From Chlamydomonas reinhardtii (lineage: Eukaryota; Chlorophyta; Chlorophyceae; Chlamydomonadales; Chlamydomonadaceae), in the NCBI RefSeq assembly GCF_000002595.2, contig NC_057009.1:248001-312000 (forward strand): a stretch of 64,000 nt of DNA. The letters run 5' to 3'. Positions 45,435-57,546 of the stretch are shown in pieces. Below the pieces are notes generated by a model that saw only the letters and a list, made by a program, of their open reading frames with translations, made no database searches and had not been told where the DNA came from. Position 1 is the stretch's first letter, and every line of letters begins with the position of its first letter. The position numbers and the translations under genes are program-made.

Positions 45435-46870
45435 GCTGCCGCCGTCCTAGCTTTGCTGAGGGCTCTGTATCTAGCATCATGTGTGGATGGCCATTGCTCA
45501 TCTGTAGGGTAGGTTAGACGTAGATAATGAACACGTGGGCCTGCCATGTTCGTAGGGGGCGCAGCAGGTGCAGGATAGGGGGTGGGGTGCAGACACTCGA
45601 AATTACGACTTGCAAGCGGGGTTCTGGTTGGCTGACTGTGGGGCCCACAACCCCAGGCTGCTGCTTTGGTTATGAGAGTTGCTGGCCAACTGCAGTATTT
45701 GTGGATGTCTGGGACACAAAACTGCCTGTGCATATGACTGGTGTGCTGTGAAATGGCGTGCCTACGACGTCAGCCATGTGCGCCACTGCTGTAATGTAAC
45801 AGCATTATGTTTTGCCATGTTCTCTCATGGGATGGGCACGTGTGACGGGTAGAATGCAGCATTGATGCGTCGGGTTGCAGGGAGTTGCAGGGGTATTCCA
45901 GGATCGTGATGCATAGCGCGTGTGTGTGGGGGTGGGGGGGGGGTGACATCGTTTGACAGCAGTGAATATGCAACCGGGTGCGGGCAAGGATAGACCTGCT
46001 TTGCAAAAGTCCGTCTGCATCAGAGAACTGGTTGCAGCGGGGGGTAAACTGGAGCTCAAGACCACTGCTTGATGGATTCCACGTCGTCCTGTTGTTGGAG
46101 TTCTGACATTCATTGCTATGCGCGCATCGCATGACAGGCATGATGTGGCAGTCAACAGCAGCAAAGAGGGTGTCAGGAACGCAGCATCGCTCGTGCATCT
46201 CTATCAGGATGTAGCGTTCGACCAGCCGTGCACTCCTGCCCTGCCGTTGCCAGTTGTGTGCCATCTGTTGGGTTCTGGGAATCAGATGCACCCTACGGGA
46301 CTTTACCAACCTGCCTTACCACTGTCCCATCGCACACTCTATCAGGATGTAGCGTGCGTGCGCAGCCAGTCGCAGGGGGGACCGCAGCACCTTGATCTCT
46401 GCAACCCCCGACTTCCACCGTGACTTCCACACCAGCTAACATTTCATTAACAACAGCACATAACTGGCAAGCCTCAAGCAGCGTCCGCAGGAAAACATCA
46501 CGCAGGCTTCCGCACACACGCGCACATAGGCAGGCGCGAGAACACGGGTGAGGTCGAAACGGGTGGAACATCAGGGGGCCGCCCCGTGGGGCCGCCCAGA
46601 CAATACTCGCATTGCGATGACACCCCTCCACGCATCCTCGACGCGAATTTTGTTATCCAGTACCATGGGACAACATAAGAATCCACAACAGATTTAGCGA
46701 CCTTGCGACTGTCTTACGCCTGCTCGTTTCCCAGGGTTTGCGCCCGCTCTCCCTTCCTTTCTGCGGCATTCGCGCTCCCGGGAGAGCTCGGTATCATAAG
46801 CAACGATGATAATGAAGCTAGCAAGCTCGCAGCCTGAAATAGGGAGGCCGTAGGGCGAGGCTCGGGTGCC
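45435..46870. other. Intergenic: 3' region of the membrane protein gene and kinase promoter
   Basis: Holds the poly(A) signals at 45790-45799 and one copy of the GGGACTAC-type dispersed motif near 46290-46336. No gene recognised. Confidence 0.6.
45790..45799 (+). terminator. Two adjacent TGTAA poly(A) signals
   Basis: TGTAATGTAA about 356 nt after the stop of the Tyr-rich membrane protein gene. Confidence 0.55.
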
Positions 46871-49800
46871 ATGTCGTCGGCCAAGGCCAAGAAGGGCAAG
46901 AAGGAACGGGACGAGAAAAAGGAGCCCATCAATGAGGTGTGTAGTTCCCGTAGCCTATCTTAGCACATACAGGTGACGAAACACTTGTGCCGCCCGGCGC
47001 TGTTCGCAGGACGTTGCCGACGAAGAAGCATTACCCTGGAAAAATGTATTTCGTCCAACGTGCGCCCAGGCTCCAAAAGATAACAGCTTCACACTCGATG
47101 TAAGGATTGCGTTTCGCCGGGCTCAGGTTTCAGCAGGGGACATGAGACAGTGGCTCTGTGGATGTTGTTGTTAGTGAACGTGCATTATCATCGGCTGGGC
47201 GGCTAGAAGAGGTTTTGGGAGAGGACTTCTGGGCCAGGCAGGGGGTCCGGAAGGCGGGGAGCCAGGGTAGGCGCGGCAAACGCAGGGCGACCGGCTGTGG
47301 TCCGGCCAGAGGTTACTGGACATAGTGGGACAGTTGGCGTATGGACAGGCATGTGCACGGCACGGCGATAGGGCATGGTGGAAGTCCATAACAATACCGG
47401 TGGCTGGGCTTGCCTGGCTGCAGGACGAGTCTTTGTCGTCGGCTGTGGAGGGGCTGCTGTCCTGCCTCACCGTGTCGGACCCCAACGAGGAAGGCAACCC
47501 CACCTGCTTCGTCAGCGCCGGTTTCATGTCCATGATGGGCGTCAGCGAGCAGGAGTGCCTGGGCAGGAACAGCAACGTGCTGCAGGTGCGCGCCAGGGCG
47601 CGTCAGGGGCGCGGGGCTGCGTGTGACTTGTGTAGGGCTGGGTGAGCAGTGCGGAGTGGGTGACGCGGTGGCTAGGCACGGGCTGCTAAGGCGCCACCGG
47701 CCCGTAGTCAGCGTGCCGCGTGAGCATTCTTTGTATGCGGGCTGGAGAGCGGCATGTCGGAGACGCACCTGCCGGTGGCGTTCACATGCGTGTGGGCGCA
47801 GGCTGCCGCAGGGCCCCATGCCATAACCCTATCCCTCCGCCTCTAACCCCCTGCCCCATACCTCACACATACTGCGCCTCCATGCAGGCTGGCAAGGTGG
47901 ACTCGCCGGTGGCTGAGGCGCAGCGCACGGCGGTGGCAGAGCGGCGCGTGGTGTCGCTGGAGCTGAACAGCACCCGCAAGGACGGCCGGTCCTTCCCGAG
48001 CCTGCTGAGCCTGGTGCCGGTGCTGGGCGGCGACGGCGGCAGTGTGCTGCACCTGGTGGGGCTGCAGGCAGACCTGGAGGAGCGGCGGCGGCGGGGCGAG
48101 GCGGCGGACGAGGCGTTCGTGGCGCGGTGGCAGGAGCAGGTGAGGCACCACCTGGCCGCCTTCGCGCTGGTGGACGTCAGCGGCGGAGGGGGCGGAGCAG
48201 CAGCTGCAGCAGCCGGCGGAGGAGGAGCAGGAGCGGCGGGAGGGCCGGGCGGCGGCCGGGCGGGCACGGCGGGCTCCAGCTCGGGCCCCGCTCCCGCCAC
48301 CACTGCTGTGTGCGGCGTGTCTCCCGGGTTCACTGCACTGACGGGCTACAGCCAGGCGGACGTGCTGGGCTGGAACCTGCTGTGCCTGTGCGGCCCCGAC
48401 TCCTCGGAGCGTGACATGCGCCGCCTCATCACCAGCCAGTGGAGCCACACGCCCAGCCTCACAAAGCTGCTGTGCTACAAGCGCGACGGCACGCCCTTCT
48501 GGGCGCTGGTGCTCAGCTGCCCGATCACGCCCGCCGCGCCGCAGCCGCCGCAGCAGCTGGGTCGGGGGCTGGTGGGCGGCAGCTCGGGGCGGGCGGCGCA
48601 GGCGTACGGCGGACTGGCGGGCCGCGCGGGCGGGCTGGGGTTGGGCGGGCTGCTGGGCGGGCTGGGCTCGGCCCTGGGGAATCAGGGCGGCGGCGCCGGC
48701 GCCGGCGGCGAGGGCGGCGGGGCTGGGTCGTCAGCTGTCAAGTACTGCCTGTGCTGCGTGGTGGACATCACGGCACAGCGGCTGCGGCGCATCGTGGGCG
48801 GCAAGTACGTGCTGGGCAAGGTCATCGGGCAGGGCGCGTTCGGGCTGGTGCGCATCGGCAAGAACGTGTCCACAGGTGAGGGCGGCCTGGGCCGGTGGCG
48901 GGTGGGCGGGAGCGGGGGAAGGAGGGCGCACGGGCTGCAACGGGACGGCGGAAGCTGGGGCCACTCGCTCTGATTGGGGCGGCAAATGGGGGGTGCAGGA
49001 CTAGGGGCAGTGCCTGCGGAGCGGTGGAGGTTTTGTGCAAGGCTGGTGCCAGCACCACCACGCTGACGGACGGGGGCACACGCGGCGCATCACCGAGCAG
49101 CTGGTGTGGATGCGGATACGACGCTCTGCTGCCTCGCCAACGAGTCCGCAAACAAGCATACCTCTCCTCCCGCTTACCATCCCATTCCCCCATCCCCACC
49201 CCTTTTCCCACCCCTCTTTCTGCCCGCCCACCAGACGAGCTGGTGGCCGTGAAGAGTGTGGACGCCACCCGCTTCCGCAACATCGCCGAGATCGACCAAA
49301 TCCAGGAGGAGATGAGCGTGCTGGCCAGCCTGAAGCACCCGCACATCATCCGCCTGTTCGACGTGCACTTCCAGAACAACACCTTCTTCCTGGTCATGGA
49401 GTTCGCGGGCGGCGGCAGCCTGGTGCACTTCATGCGCCACCACGGCGACCCCGTGCGCCACTGCCTGGACGAGGCCACCGCGGGCCGCGTGTTCGTGCAG
49501 ATGATCTCCGCGCTGGACTACTGCCACCGCAGGTAAGGCGCGCCACGGGCGCGTGGGGTGGGGTGGGGGTTGTAAATACCAGCCCAAACTAAACCAAACC
49601 CAATGCAATAGAGCGAGGAGGAGAGCGTGGCCGATGCTTGACAACGGAGTGGCACGCGACAATACTCCCATGGGGGCTGTCTAGGAGTGAAGGTTGGGGC
49701 GCCGCAAGCGCTGAACCGAGGCCGGCGCGTCACCGCAGCCGGCGACCTCGTCACCCGCGCCTGCCTGCCTGCCTGCCTGCCTGCTCGCATGCTTGTTTGC

Positions 49801-52640
49801 CTGCCGGAACTGTGCGCCCCTCCCTGCCCCTGCCTACCCCCACCAACCCCTGCCCCCCTGTCCTCCTGTCCTCCCATGTCGTCCCCTGCCCCCCGCAGGC
49901 GCGTCATCCACCGCGACCTCAAGCCCGAGAACATCCTGCTGGACGACGCCAACAACCTCAAGATAGCGGACTTTGGGCTGGCGGCAGTCACGGCGCCCTT
50001 CAGCGGGGGACTCACGCTGCAGGTGGGCCCAGCAGGGCAGGAGGAGGCAGGCGGCAGGGCGGGAGGAGGCAGGCGGGAGGGCAGGAGGAGGCAGGCGGCT
50101 GGGCAGGAGGTGGCAGCGGGAGGGCAGAAGGAGGCAGGCGGGACGGCAGGCGGTAGGCGGGATGATGCTGATGGCCACCTCGTACTCTGTACATTACCTA
50201 GCACCCGTTTTCGCCGCCCGAATCCTCTTTCCCCCTCTCCCGCCCCCACTCCACCCCCTTGTTGCGCAGTGCGGCACGCCCGAGTTCACAGCTCCCGAGA
50301 TCACTGTGGGCCGCGAGTACGACGGCACCAGTGTGGACATCTGGTCCATGGGCGTCATCCTGTACGAGGCGCTCACGGGGGTTCTGCCCTTCAGGGGCGC
50401 CAACCAGGCCGCGCTGTTCAAGGCCATTCAGAAGTGAGGGGGAGCGGGACAGGAGGGCGGGGGCCAGGGGCAGGGGGAGGGTGGGGCATTTGTACGGAGG
50501 AGTCTTTCATCACAGGTAGCAAAGCAGCTCAAGCAAGGCCCGGCCAGGAGCCGGTCATTGTCAAACCCCGCACAGGCAATCCCCCACACCCCTCCCTCAG
50601 CTCCCTCCCTCCCTCCCCCACCCTCCCTCTCCCTCGCTCCCCCCCCTAGGGGTGTGTACGAGCCGCTGCCCGCCTCCCTCAGCTCCGAGTGCCGCGACCT
50701 GGTCCGCCGCATGCTGCTGGTGGACCCCTCCTCCCGGGCCGCCATGGACGACATCCTGCGGCACCCCTGGGTCAGCCGCGCAGCCGCCAGCCCCGGCCTG
50801 GGCGCGGGCGGGCGGCTGGGCAGCTCCAGCGGGTTGCAGGGGCTGCTGCCCAGCGCCGCATCGCTGCCGGAGCCGGCGGATGATGGTGCGTGTGCCAGGC
50901 TGAGGAAGGCAGTGAGGGAGCGGGCAATGGGAGGGAGGGCAAGCCAGAGTGGATGAACGATAAGGCGGGACAGCAGCGCGTTTGGGTGGGGGCAAACCAC
51001 GGGGCGTGCGCGAGGGCAGGAGGGGCTCCTGGCATACCGGTGAACATCCCATGTACCGCACTGCTGCGGCCGCTGCGTGCACGTGCATTCGCTGTGCCCC
51101 GCAACCTGTCGTACCTTGCTGTCGCCCTGACACCGCAGACGCGCTGATGACACGCCAGTCGTCCGGCGCGGTCGGCGGCTCGGGCCCGGGGCTGGACGGC
51201 GGGCGGCCGTCCTCCTCCCTGTGGCGCGGCGACCGGCCCGACCTCAACAACGGCAGCGGCTCGGCGGGGACAGGGGCGGGGTCGGGGGCGGGTCACCGCG
51301 GCGAGGGTCTGGGCGGTGACTCGCTGGGGCCGCCCAGCTACGCCTCCTCGCGGCCCACCAGTGCGGGCCTGGGGCCGGGCGGCGCCAGCCTGGGCCCGGC
51401 CTCGCCCGCGGGTGTGGGCCTGTCGAGCGGCCTGTCGGGCGGCCTGTCGGGCCTGGGCCTGGGCAGCGGGCTGCCGGGCGGCTCGGGGCCGGCGGGCGGT
51501 CTGCACGACTCGGTGAAGCTGGTGCTGCCGTCCGGGGGCACGGACCCCAAGGGTGAGCGACTGGGTGGGGGCCGGCACTGGGCATGCCGCATGCAAGGGG
51601 CGGGGGCTGATGGCAAGCTGGTGCGGGCGAGGAATCCCGGAGTGGAGACAGTGCCACTCGCCCCTGCTGGACGTCGGCACTGAATTCTTGTGACACGATT
51701 ACTCCGTCTTGCATTTGGGCGACTATACCAGGGCTATCCTCGAAACTCCGTGACCCCCTCCTCCTGACCATTGCTCTGACGCCCTCCCCGTTGCTTCCCC
51801 CTTCCCCTGCCCACCCCCACTGCGCACAGACGACCCCATCCTGGCCGCCATCCTGCGCAGCCACGGCCACGGCACCGGCGACCCCAACTCCCCCTCGCGC
51901 AACAGCGGCGCCGACGACGGCGACGACGGCGGCAGCGACTCCCTCCGTGTGCAGCCCAGCGCGCAGTCGCTGGCGGCGGGAGGAGCGGGTGTGGGGCGGC
52001 GCGACTCCACGCCCGTGTCGGCGGCACGCATGGGCGCAGGCAGCCGCAGCATGGGCGGCATGCCCACGGCCGCGGGCGGCGGGCTGCACGGCGGCGGGCA
52101 GGGCGGCAAGGCGCGCGGCGGCGCACTGCTGCCCACACTGGCGGGCGGCGGCGCCTCCAACCCCGCGCTGAACGGCGTGCTGGGCGACAGGTGGGGCTGC
52201 TGCGGGTGGGGCTTGGGCGGTGGTGCGGGAGGCCAGTGTCCTGGGAGTGCGGGAATGAGGGGCTTGGGATCTGGCCTGGGCTCATTGGCAGCAGCAAGAG
52301 CAGCAGCTCTAGCAGCACCAGTTGATCAGACAAACGACCGGTCCGTGTGCTGTGTGACTAACGTTCCCCCTCCCCGTGTCCTGCTACCTGTTGCGACGGC
52401 ACGGTCCGCAGGCGAGCGCCCGAGTCGTCCAGGTTCAGGTCGCCCGCAAGAGGCCCGGTGCCGGGTGGGACAGGCGGCATGGGGCGCGGCGGCGCCAGCA
52501 CAGGGCGCATGCAGCCGCAGCAGCAGCAGCAGCAGTCGTCGCCACTCTCGGGCCAGAACGCAGAGAGCAATGGGAGGCAGCTGCCGCCCATCCAGACGGC
52601 ACGAGCTGCCAGCAAAAAGGGGAACGTAGCGGCTCGGTAG
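46871..52640 (+). CDS. Protein kinase with two LOV-like PAS domains and an AMPK/CAMK-type catalytic domain
   Basis: Eleven exons: 46871-46936, 47010-47099, 47424-47585, 47888-48875, 49235-49532, 49899-50022, 50270-50433, 50650-50885, 51139-51552, 51830-52190 and 52412-52640; 3132 nt, 1043 residues. A Lys-rich N-terminus precedes PAS1 (about 55-185), which reads like a LOV domain (FVSAGFMSMMGVSEQECLGR then NSNVLQ) but has Ser where LOV has the photoactive Cys. PAS2 (about 200-320, with a Gly/Ala-rich insert) has VLGWNLLCLCGPDSS and KRDGTPFWALVL, again with no Cys at that position. The kinase (about 410-680) has GQGAFGLV, VAVKSV, HRDLKPEN, DFGLA and GTPEFTAPE, so it should be active. A long Gly/Ser/Ala tail ends in a poly-Gln patch. 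The LOV-LOV-kinase order recalls phototropin, but the kinase is SnRK/CAMK-like rather than AGC. Ligand and substrate are unknown. Confidence 0.88.
49563..49625 (+). repeat. Short intronic repeat, copy 1
   Basis: Lies in the kinase intron after the exon 49235-49532. It matches, in opposite orientation, a segment of an N-myristoyltransferase intron at 56163-56235, including ACCAGCCCAAACTAAAC and CCCAATGCAATAGAGCGAGG. Confidence 0.8.
50023..50160. repeat. Degenerate GCAGGCGG-type minisatellite in a kinase intron
   Basis: Imperfect 20-40-bp units built from GGCAGGCGG and GGGCAGGAGG fill the intron start after the DFG-encoding exon. Confidence 0.7.
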
Positions 52641-53601
52641 TGGTGATTGGGGGTGGGGGTCGAAAGGTGGAAACTTGAGATGGGTACTGGCCGGCTCGCA
52701 GGCTTGGTGGGGGAATGTTTGTGTTCAGCCGCGGCCCCGGAGGCTCTTTCTAGGAATAGGAAGGAGGGCTCAGTCTTAGGCAAGCTTGCAGGATGCTTAC
52801 TCGGAACGCGTGCAGAATAAGTTGGCAGCTACAGAACAGCTGGTCTTGAAGCACAAGTGCAGGCTGGAGGTGAGATTGCCCTGCGGGCTGCATCGCCCTG
52901 CGGGCTGCGGCCCGCGGCATGCTGTAAATGCCATCGGGCCCCAAATTCGCCGACGGCGTTGGGGTTTGGGGCGGTGGTTCTACGGAGCGTAGAAGTTCTG
53001 GCGTGGACTTGGCGGTAAAGACGTTTGGGGGTTTGAGGCGCATGCCCCCAAGGGAAAGATTTCCGGGCGTTGATGCTGCGGGAGTGCTGCGGGAGGGGTC
53101 ACCTAGTACGCTGTGTGTGTGATGGGACAGAGTTTAGGCAGGTTGGCGAGGTCCCGTAGGGTGCAGCTGATGCCCATACCCCAAGCAGACGCTGTGTAGA
53201 CGCCGCGGGCCCGAGGGCAACTACACGGCACTGAGATGCAGTACCCTTTGCGGCTGTGTCCTTACCGTGTGTTCAGGGGCGCGGCAGCGACGCAATGCGT
53301 ATCACGCAACGCAGCAACAGCTGGAGTGGCAGGGCTAAGGAACGTGCGAGGGCACTTGAGGGCCTGGGGAAGGGGCAGCCCGGGGGCGCGGTTGACTGCT
53401 GAGGCAGGTGCCAGGATGCACGCGTGCCGGCCGCGAATTGACCCGACGCGTCTTTCATGCGCCAAGTGAATAAAGTATGTGTATACATTCAGAAGACACA
53501 CGTTGGCACCACCAGAGAAGAAGCCCCGCGTTGCGAGTGTAAATGGCGCAATAGAAGTCACACAAGAAGCGCTGAATTGCCTCTTGATAAATCAGGACGA
53601 A
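52641..53601. other. Intergenic: kinase 3' region and N-myristoyltransferase promoter
   Basis: Holds a TGTAA signal at 52923 and an inverted copy of the GGGACTAC-type dispersed motif at about 53115-53170. No gene recognised. Confidence 0.6.
52923..52927 (+). terminator. Candidate TGTAA poly(A) signal of the kinase gene
   Basis: TGTAA 283 nt after the kinase stop codon. Confidence 0.5.
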
Positions 53602-54823
53602 ATGGACAGCTTTAAAGGACAAGTAAGAGCTCAGCAGGAGCGCCGCAAAGACCGATCGCAGAAGCCAACATTCGCTGCCCTGGCGCGCAGGCAAAGGATC
53701 GTTACGCGTTTTGGGAGACGCAACCAGTTGCTCAATTCACGGAGGGCAGTGAACCGGTGAGTCGACAGGCCCCTGCGTGCACGCCGACGCCGTGTCTCCG
53801 GCACGGCCTCGACCCCCCCCCCTGGTCTTGCCACGCTCAAGCAGGCGGAAGACGGGCCAATCGACAAGCCCAAGACGGTGCAGGATGTGCGCCAGGAGCC
53901 GTACTCGCTACCTGACAGGTGAGTGTCCACATAAAGTGGTCAAGCGTTGGAGGGCCTTGCAGGTGCTCTGGAGGGGACCCGACTGACTGACCCGCATTGT
54001 TGCTGTTGCTGCGTGCAGCTTCGAGTGGTGCGTGTGCGACCTGACGGACGACGCGGTGGCCCACGAGGTGCGTGCAGCCCCGTGCGCTACGCTGTGGGGG
54101 CAGGGGGAGGGGCGAGAGGTTGCTGCGGCGCAGCAGGGATGGAGGACGTGCATGTGGCGGGAGCAGATGGACCCGGGAGCGCCCCACTGGTGCCGGCGCG
54201 GACGTGAAAGCCAGGGTCGAGCGCTGACTGTTTACTACCAACCGGGTCGCTCCCGCCGCTGCCAGCTCCTCTCATGGCCTCCATGGGCGTACCTCATGCT
54301 CCTCCTCCTCCTCCTCCTCCTGTACGTACGTGCAGGTGTATGAGCTGCTGAGTAACAACTACGTGGAGGACGACGACGCCATGTTCAGGTGCGGGGGCGG
54401 GGGGAGAGGGGGGCCGGGGGGGGGGGCTAAGAAGGGCCGGGCTGGGGTTTCGGGGGCTTCGGCACCGAAAAGCAACCAGGGCGGGCTGAGAGGGCAGGTC
54501 TCCCTCGAGTGGGGTCCTGTGCACGTGTCAAGGACCCGTGCACATCGCTGCTTGCGCAGGACCACTGACTCTTCTCCTCCACTGCACACTCCAGGTTCAA
54601 CTACTCGGCCGCGTTCCTCAAGTGGTGCCTGCTGTGCCCGGGCCACAAGCTGGAGTGGCTTGTGGGCGTGCGCGTCAAGACCAGCCGCAAGCTGGTGGGC
54701 TTCATCAGCGCCGTACCCGCATCCATCCGCGTCAACGCCGGCCGGGTGCCCATGGTGGAGATCAACTTCCTGTGCGTGCACAAGAAGCTGCGGTCCAAGC
54801 GCCTGGCGCCTGTGCTCATCAAG

Positions 54824-54866
<43 letters not shown>

Positions 54867-56650
54867 CGTGTGTGTGTGAGGGGGAGGGGGAGGCGGTGGG
54901 GGCCGTGGGTTTCTAGCCGCTGCTGGTGTGGCGAGACAGCGAGGCAGGGCACTGCCTGCACAGCACTGGCCGGCGTCTCCATTGGGGGTCTGTCGCCTTG
55001 CATTCCATTCGATCTGCGTTTAGACACTTACACTCCCGATAATTGCCTTGCTCACTCCTCCCTTACTTCCTGTGCTGATGCCTTGCCGCCCCGCCGCGCC
55101 CCCGCCCTTGCCTCTGGGCTGCAGGAGATCACCCGGCGAGTGAACCGGACCGACATCTGGCAGGCCGCCTACACGGCCGGCGTGCTGCTGCCCAAGCCCG
55201 TGGCCACCTGCCGCTACTACCACCGCTCGCTCAACCCGCGCAAGCTCATCGATGTTGGCTTCTCGCGCCTGGCGGTGAGGGGGGCTGGGGTGCGGCAGCG
55301 GCCAGGGGGTTGCTGGCACCGGCACTGTGGGGTGGGGGCGGGGGCTTCCCATTGGGTTGTTGACAAGCTACTTGGCCAGCGCAGCGACAGCACACTGACA
55401 GCTTGGGAGCCAAGGTACCACTGGTGCAGCCTCTTCCTCGTTACCCTCGCGGAATTAGCTCGCATCACCCGACAGCGCCCTTAGGCCCACCAACCGGCTA
55501 AACTTGCGTCTCCCCCGTCCTCCCTCGCCGCCCTGTCCTCCCGGCCGCCTCGCCCGCCAGCCCCGCATGACCATGGCCCGCACCATCAAGCTCTACAAGC
55601 TGCCCGACATACCCGTCACACCCGGGCTGCGGGAAGCGCGGCCCGAGGACGCGCCCAAGGTGGGGCATTGAGCAGGGCGCAGGGGCGGATGTTCGTGGCG
55701 CGGCGAAGGCGTGGGGCCGTGAGGCACGGAAGGGATCTGAGAAGTCTGCAGCTTGCGGTGCAATGCCCCGACCCGCATGCACTGCTATGCTCGAGTATCG
55801 TACGTCAGTGTGCGTGCCGGCGCCTCACCACCTACCACTTCTCCGCCCCCTCCCGCACGCCACACGCCATTCACACATGCACAGATTGCCGAGCTGCTCA
55901 ACTCGCAGCTGGGGCGCTACAAGCTGACTCAGCACTTCAACGCCGAGGAGGTGGCGCACTGGTGGGTGGCGGGGCTGCAGGCGGAGCAGGCGGGGGTCAA
56001 TCCCCGAGCCTGGAAAGCTGAGAACGCTGGAGGGGGGCTGGATGGCACGAAGCAGCGAGGGATAAGCTGCGGGAAGGGTGCATGCTCGCATCCATCGGGC
56101 AGTTGTTGCACGGGCTGTAGGAGGATTGCACGTGCTGCCCTCCCCGCCTCCTGCCCCACCCCCTCTCCTCCTCGCTCTATTGCATTGGGTTCAGTTTAGT
56201 TTGGGCTGGTATTACAACCCCTCCCCCAACCCTCCCTCCCCGCCCCGTTCCTCCTGTTGCGCCAGGTTCCAGAACATCGACAACGTGATCAACGCGCTGG
56301 TGGTGGAGGACCCCGACTCGCCCGGCAGCCTGACGGACGTGGTGTCCTTCTACACGCTGCCCTCCTCCATCCTGGGCCACCCCCAGCACACCGAGCTCAA
56401 GGCCGCCTACCTCTACTACACCGCCTCCACCGCCACGCCGCTCAAGCAGCTGGTGAATGACGCCATGGCGGTGGCTGCGGCGCGCGGCTACGACGTGTTC
56501 AACGCGCTGGACCTGATGCAGAACGAGTCCTTTCTAAAAGAGCTCAAGTTCGGCATGGGCGACGGCCAGCTGCACTACTACCTCTACAACTGGCGCCTGG
56601 GCGGCGGACACAGCCTGCAGCCGGGAGACGTGGGGCTGGTGCTAATGTGA
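53602..56650 (+). CDS. NMT1: Glycylpeptide N-tetradecanoyltransferase (N-myristoyltransferase)
   Basis: Transfers myristate from myristoyl-CoA to N-terminal glycines. Ten exons: 53602-53622, 53691-53756, 53845-53918, 54019-54067, 54336-54388, 54595-54823, 55125-55274, 55561-55659, 55885-55961 and 56266-56650; 1203 nt, 400 residues, typical of a catalytic core without a long N-terminal extension. Visible motifs are AFWETQPV near the start, [14 protein letters not shown], the NMT signature [20 protein letters not shown], the second signature region [16 protein letters not shown], and the C-terminal end in which the terminal residues act in catalysis (here GLVLM). The first exon is only 21 nt and its intron 68 nt; it was chosen because it gives an in-frame ATG, so the extreme N-terminus is the least certain part. 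The deubiquitinase at 4.3-7.7 kb has a myristoylation-like start. Confidence 0.93.
54824..54877. repeat. TG dinucleotide microsatellite at an intron start
   Basis: A TG run begins directly at the donor GTATGT of the intron after the exon at 54595-54823 of the N-myristoyltransferase gene. Confidence 0.9.
56163..56235 (-). repeat. Short intronic repeat, copy 2 (inverted)
   Basis: Reverse-complement match of 49563-49625, in the last intron of the N-myristoyltransferase gene. The two copies differ by a few substitutions and an indel. Confidence 0.8.
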
Positions 56651-57039
56651 GGCGGGAGCTCCGGCGGTGGCAGGGCGGCAGCGGGCAAGGAGCAGGCGGC
56701 GAAGTGGCTCGCGGGTAGGAAAGAGGTGGACGGCGTTGGTTGCGGGCAGGGAAGAAGTGGGAGGGGTCGCGCGGAGTGCACTGCTGGGAACGCAGCAGGT
56801 TTTGCAGGTGCGGTACGGCACTGACAGGCAGGCGCGGCAGCCTACTGCTGCAGGCGGAGGTGGATGGCTTGGGATCAGGCGACTTGCCAGAGAGGACGCT
56901 GAGGGCTGAGGAGTTGAGGCACAGCGGGGGCACTTCGAATAGGGCTGCAGGCGGCGGTGCGCCGGCGGGCGGGCGCCGTGGGCCTGACATCTGGGGAGCG
57001 GGGTTTTGTACGTGGGCGTGAGCCCGAGCATTGAGGAGG

Positions 57040-57105
57040 GTGGGTGCTGTGGTCTCAAGAGGTGGGCGCTGTGGTCTCAAGAGGGTGGGCGCTGTGGTCT
57101 CAAGG
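57040..57105. repeat. Three tandem copies of a 22-24-bp unit
   Basis: The motif GTGGGCGCTGTGGTCTCAAG recurs about every 23 bp in the N-myristoyltransferase 3' region. Confidence 0.85.
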
Positions 57106-57181
57106 AGTCGCACTGAGCTGGCAGTGGGCGTGTGGGAGGTGGAGGCATTCTATATGTTCTGGAGCAAGGTGACCGCACAGC

Positions 57182-57186
57182 TGTAA
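57182..57186 (+). terminator. Candidate TGTAA poly(A) signal of NMT1
   Basis: TGTAA 532 nt after the N-myristoyltransferase stop. Confidence 0.45.
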
Positions 57187-57546
57187 AATGCACAATTTGC
57201 ATGTACCCCGAACGGAGGGGAGGAGGGGCGAAGGGGGCTCGGGCAGGTCGACGGACACGGACAGCGACTGAGCTGTCGCCTGGACCTGGGCCGCAGAATA
57301 ACTATGCCCAAACGAAAAAAATGTTATGCGTGCACGTTGCGGTTCCTGCTGAGGGACTGCTCGGCCAGCGCGGAAACCCTGACCAGTGTTCTCGACGAGT
57401 GGCCCTCATGGAGCCGTTCTGGGCTCCTCAAAATGGGCGACCCCGAAACATTCACCTTTGTGACTAGGGACTTAAAGTTACACACAGCAGTCCTTAATTA
57501 CCCACACATAGAGACTGTGCTCTGTCTCAGCAAAACCTGTGCAAAG

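Larger units (their letters stand above)
56651..57546. other. Intergenic: N-myristoyltransferase 3' region and OHP2 leader
   Basis: Holds a small tandem repeat near 57040-57105 (three copies of a 22-24-bp unit containing GCTGTGGTCTCAA), a TGTAA at 57182 and the OHP2 5' leader. No other gene seen. Confidence 0.65.
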
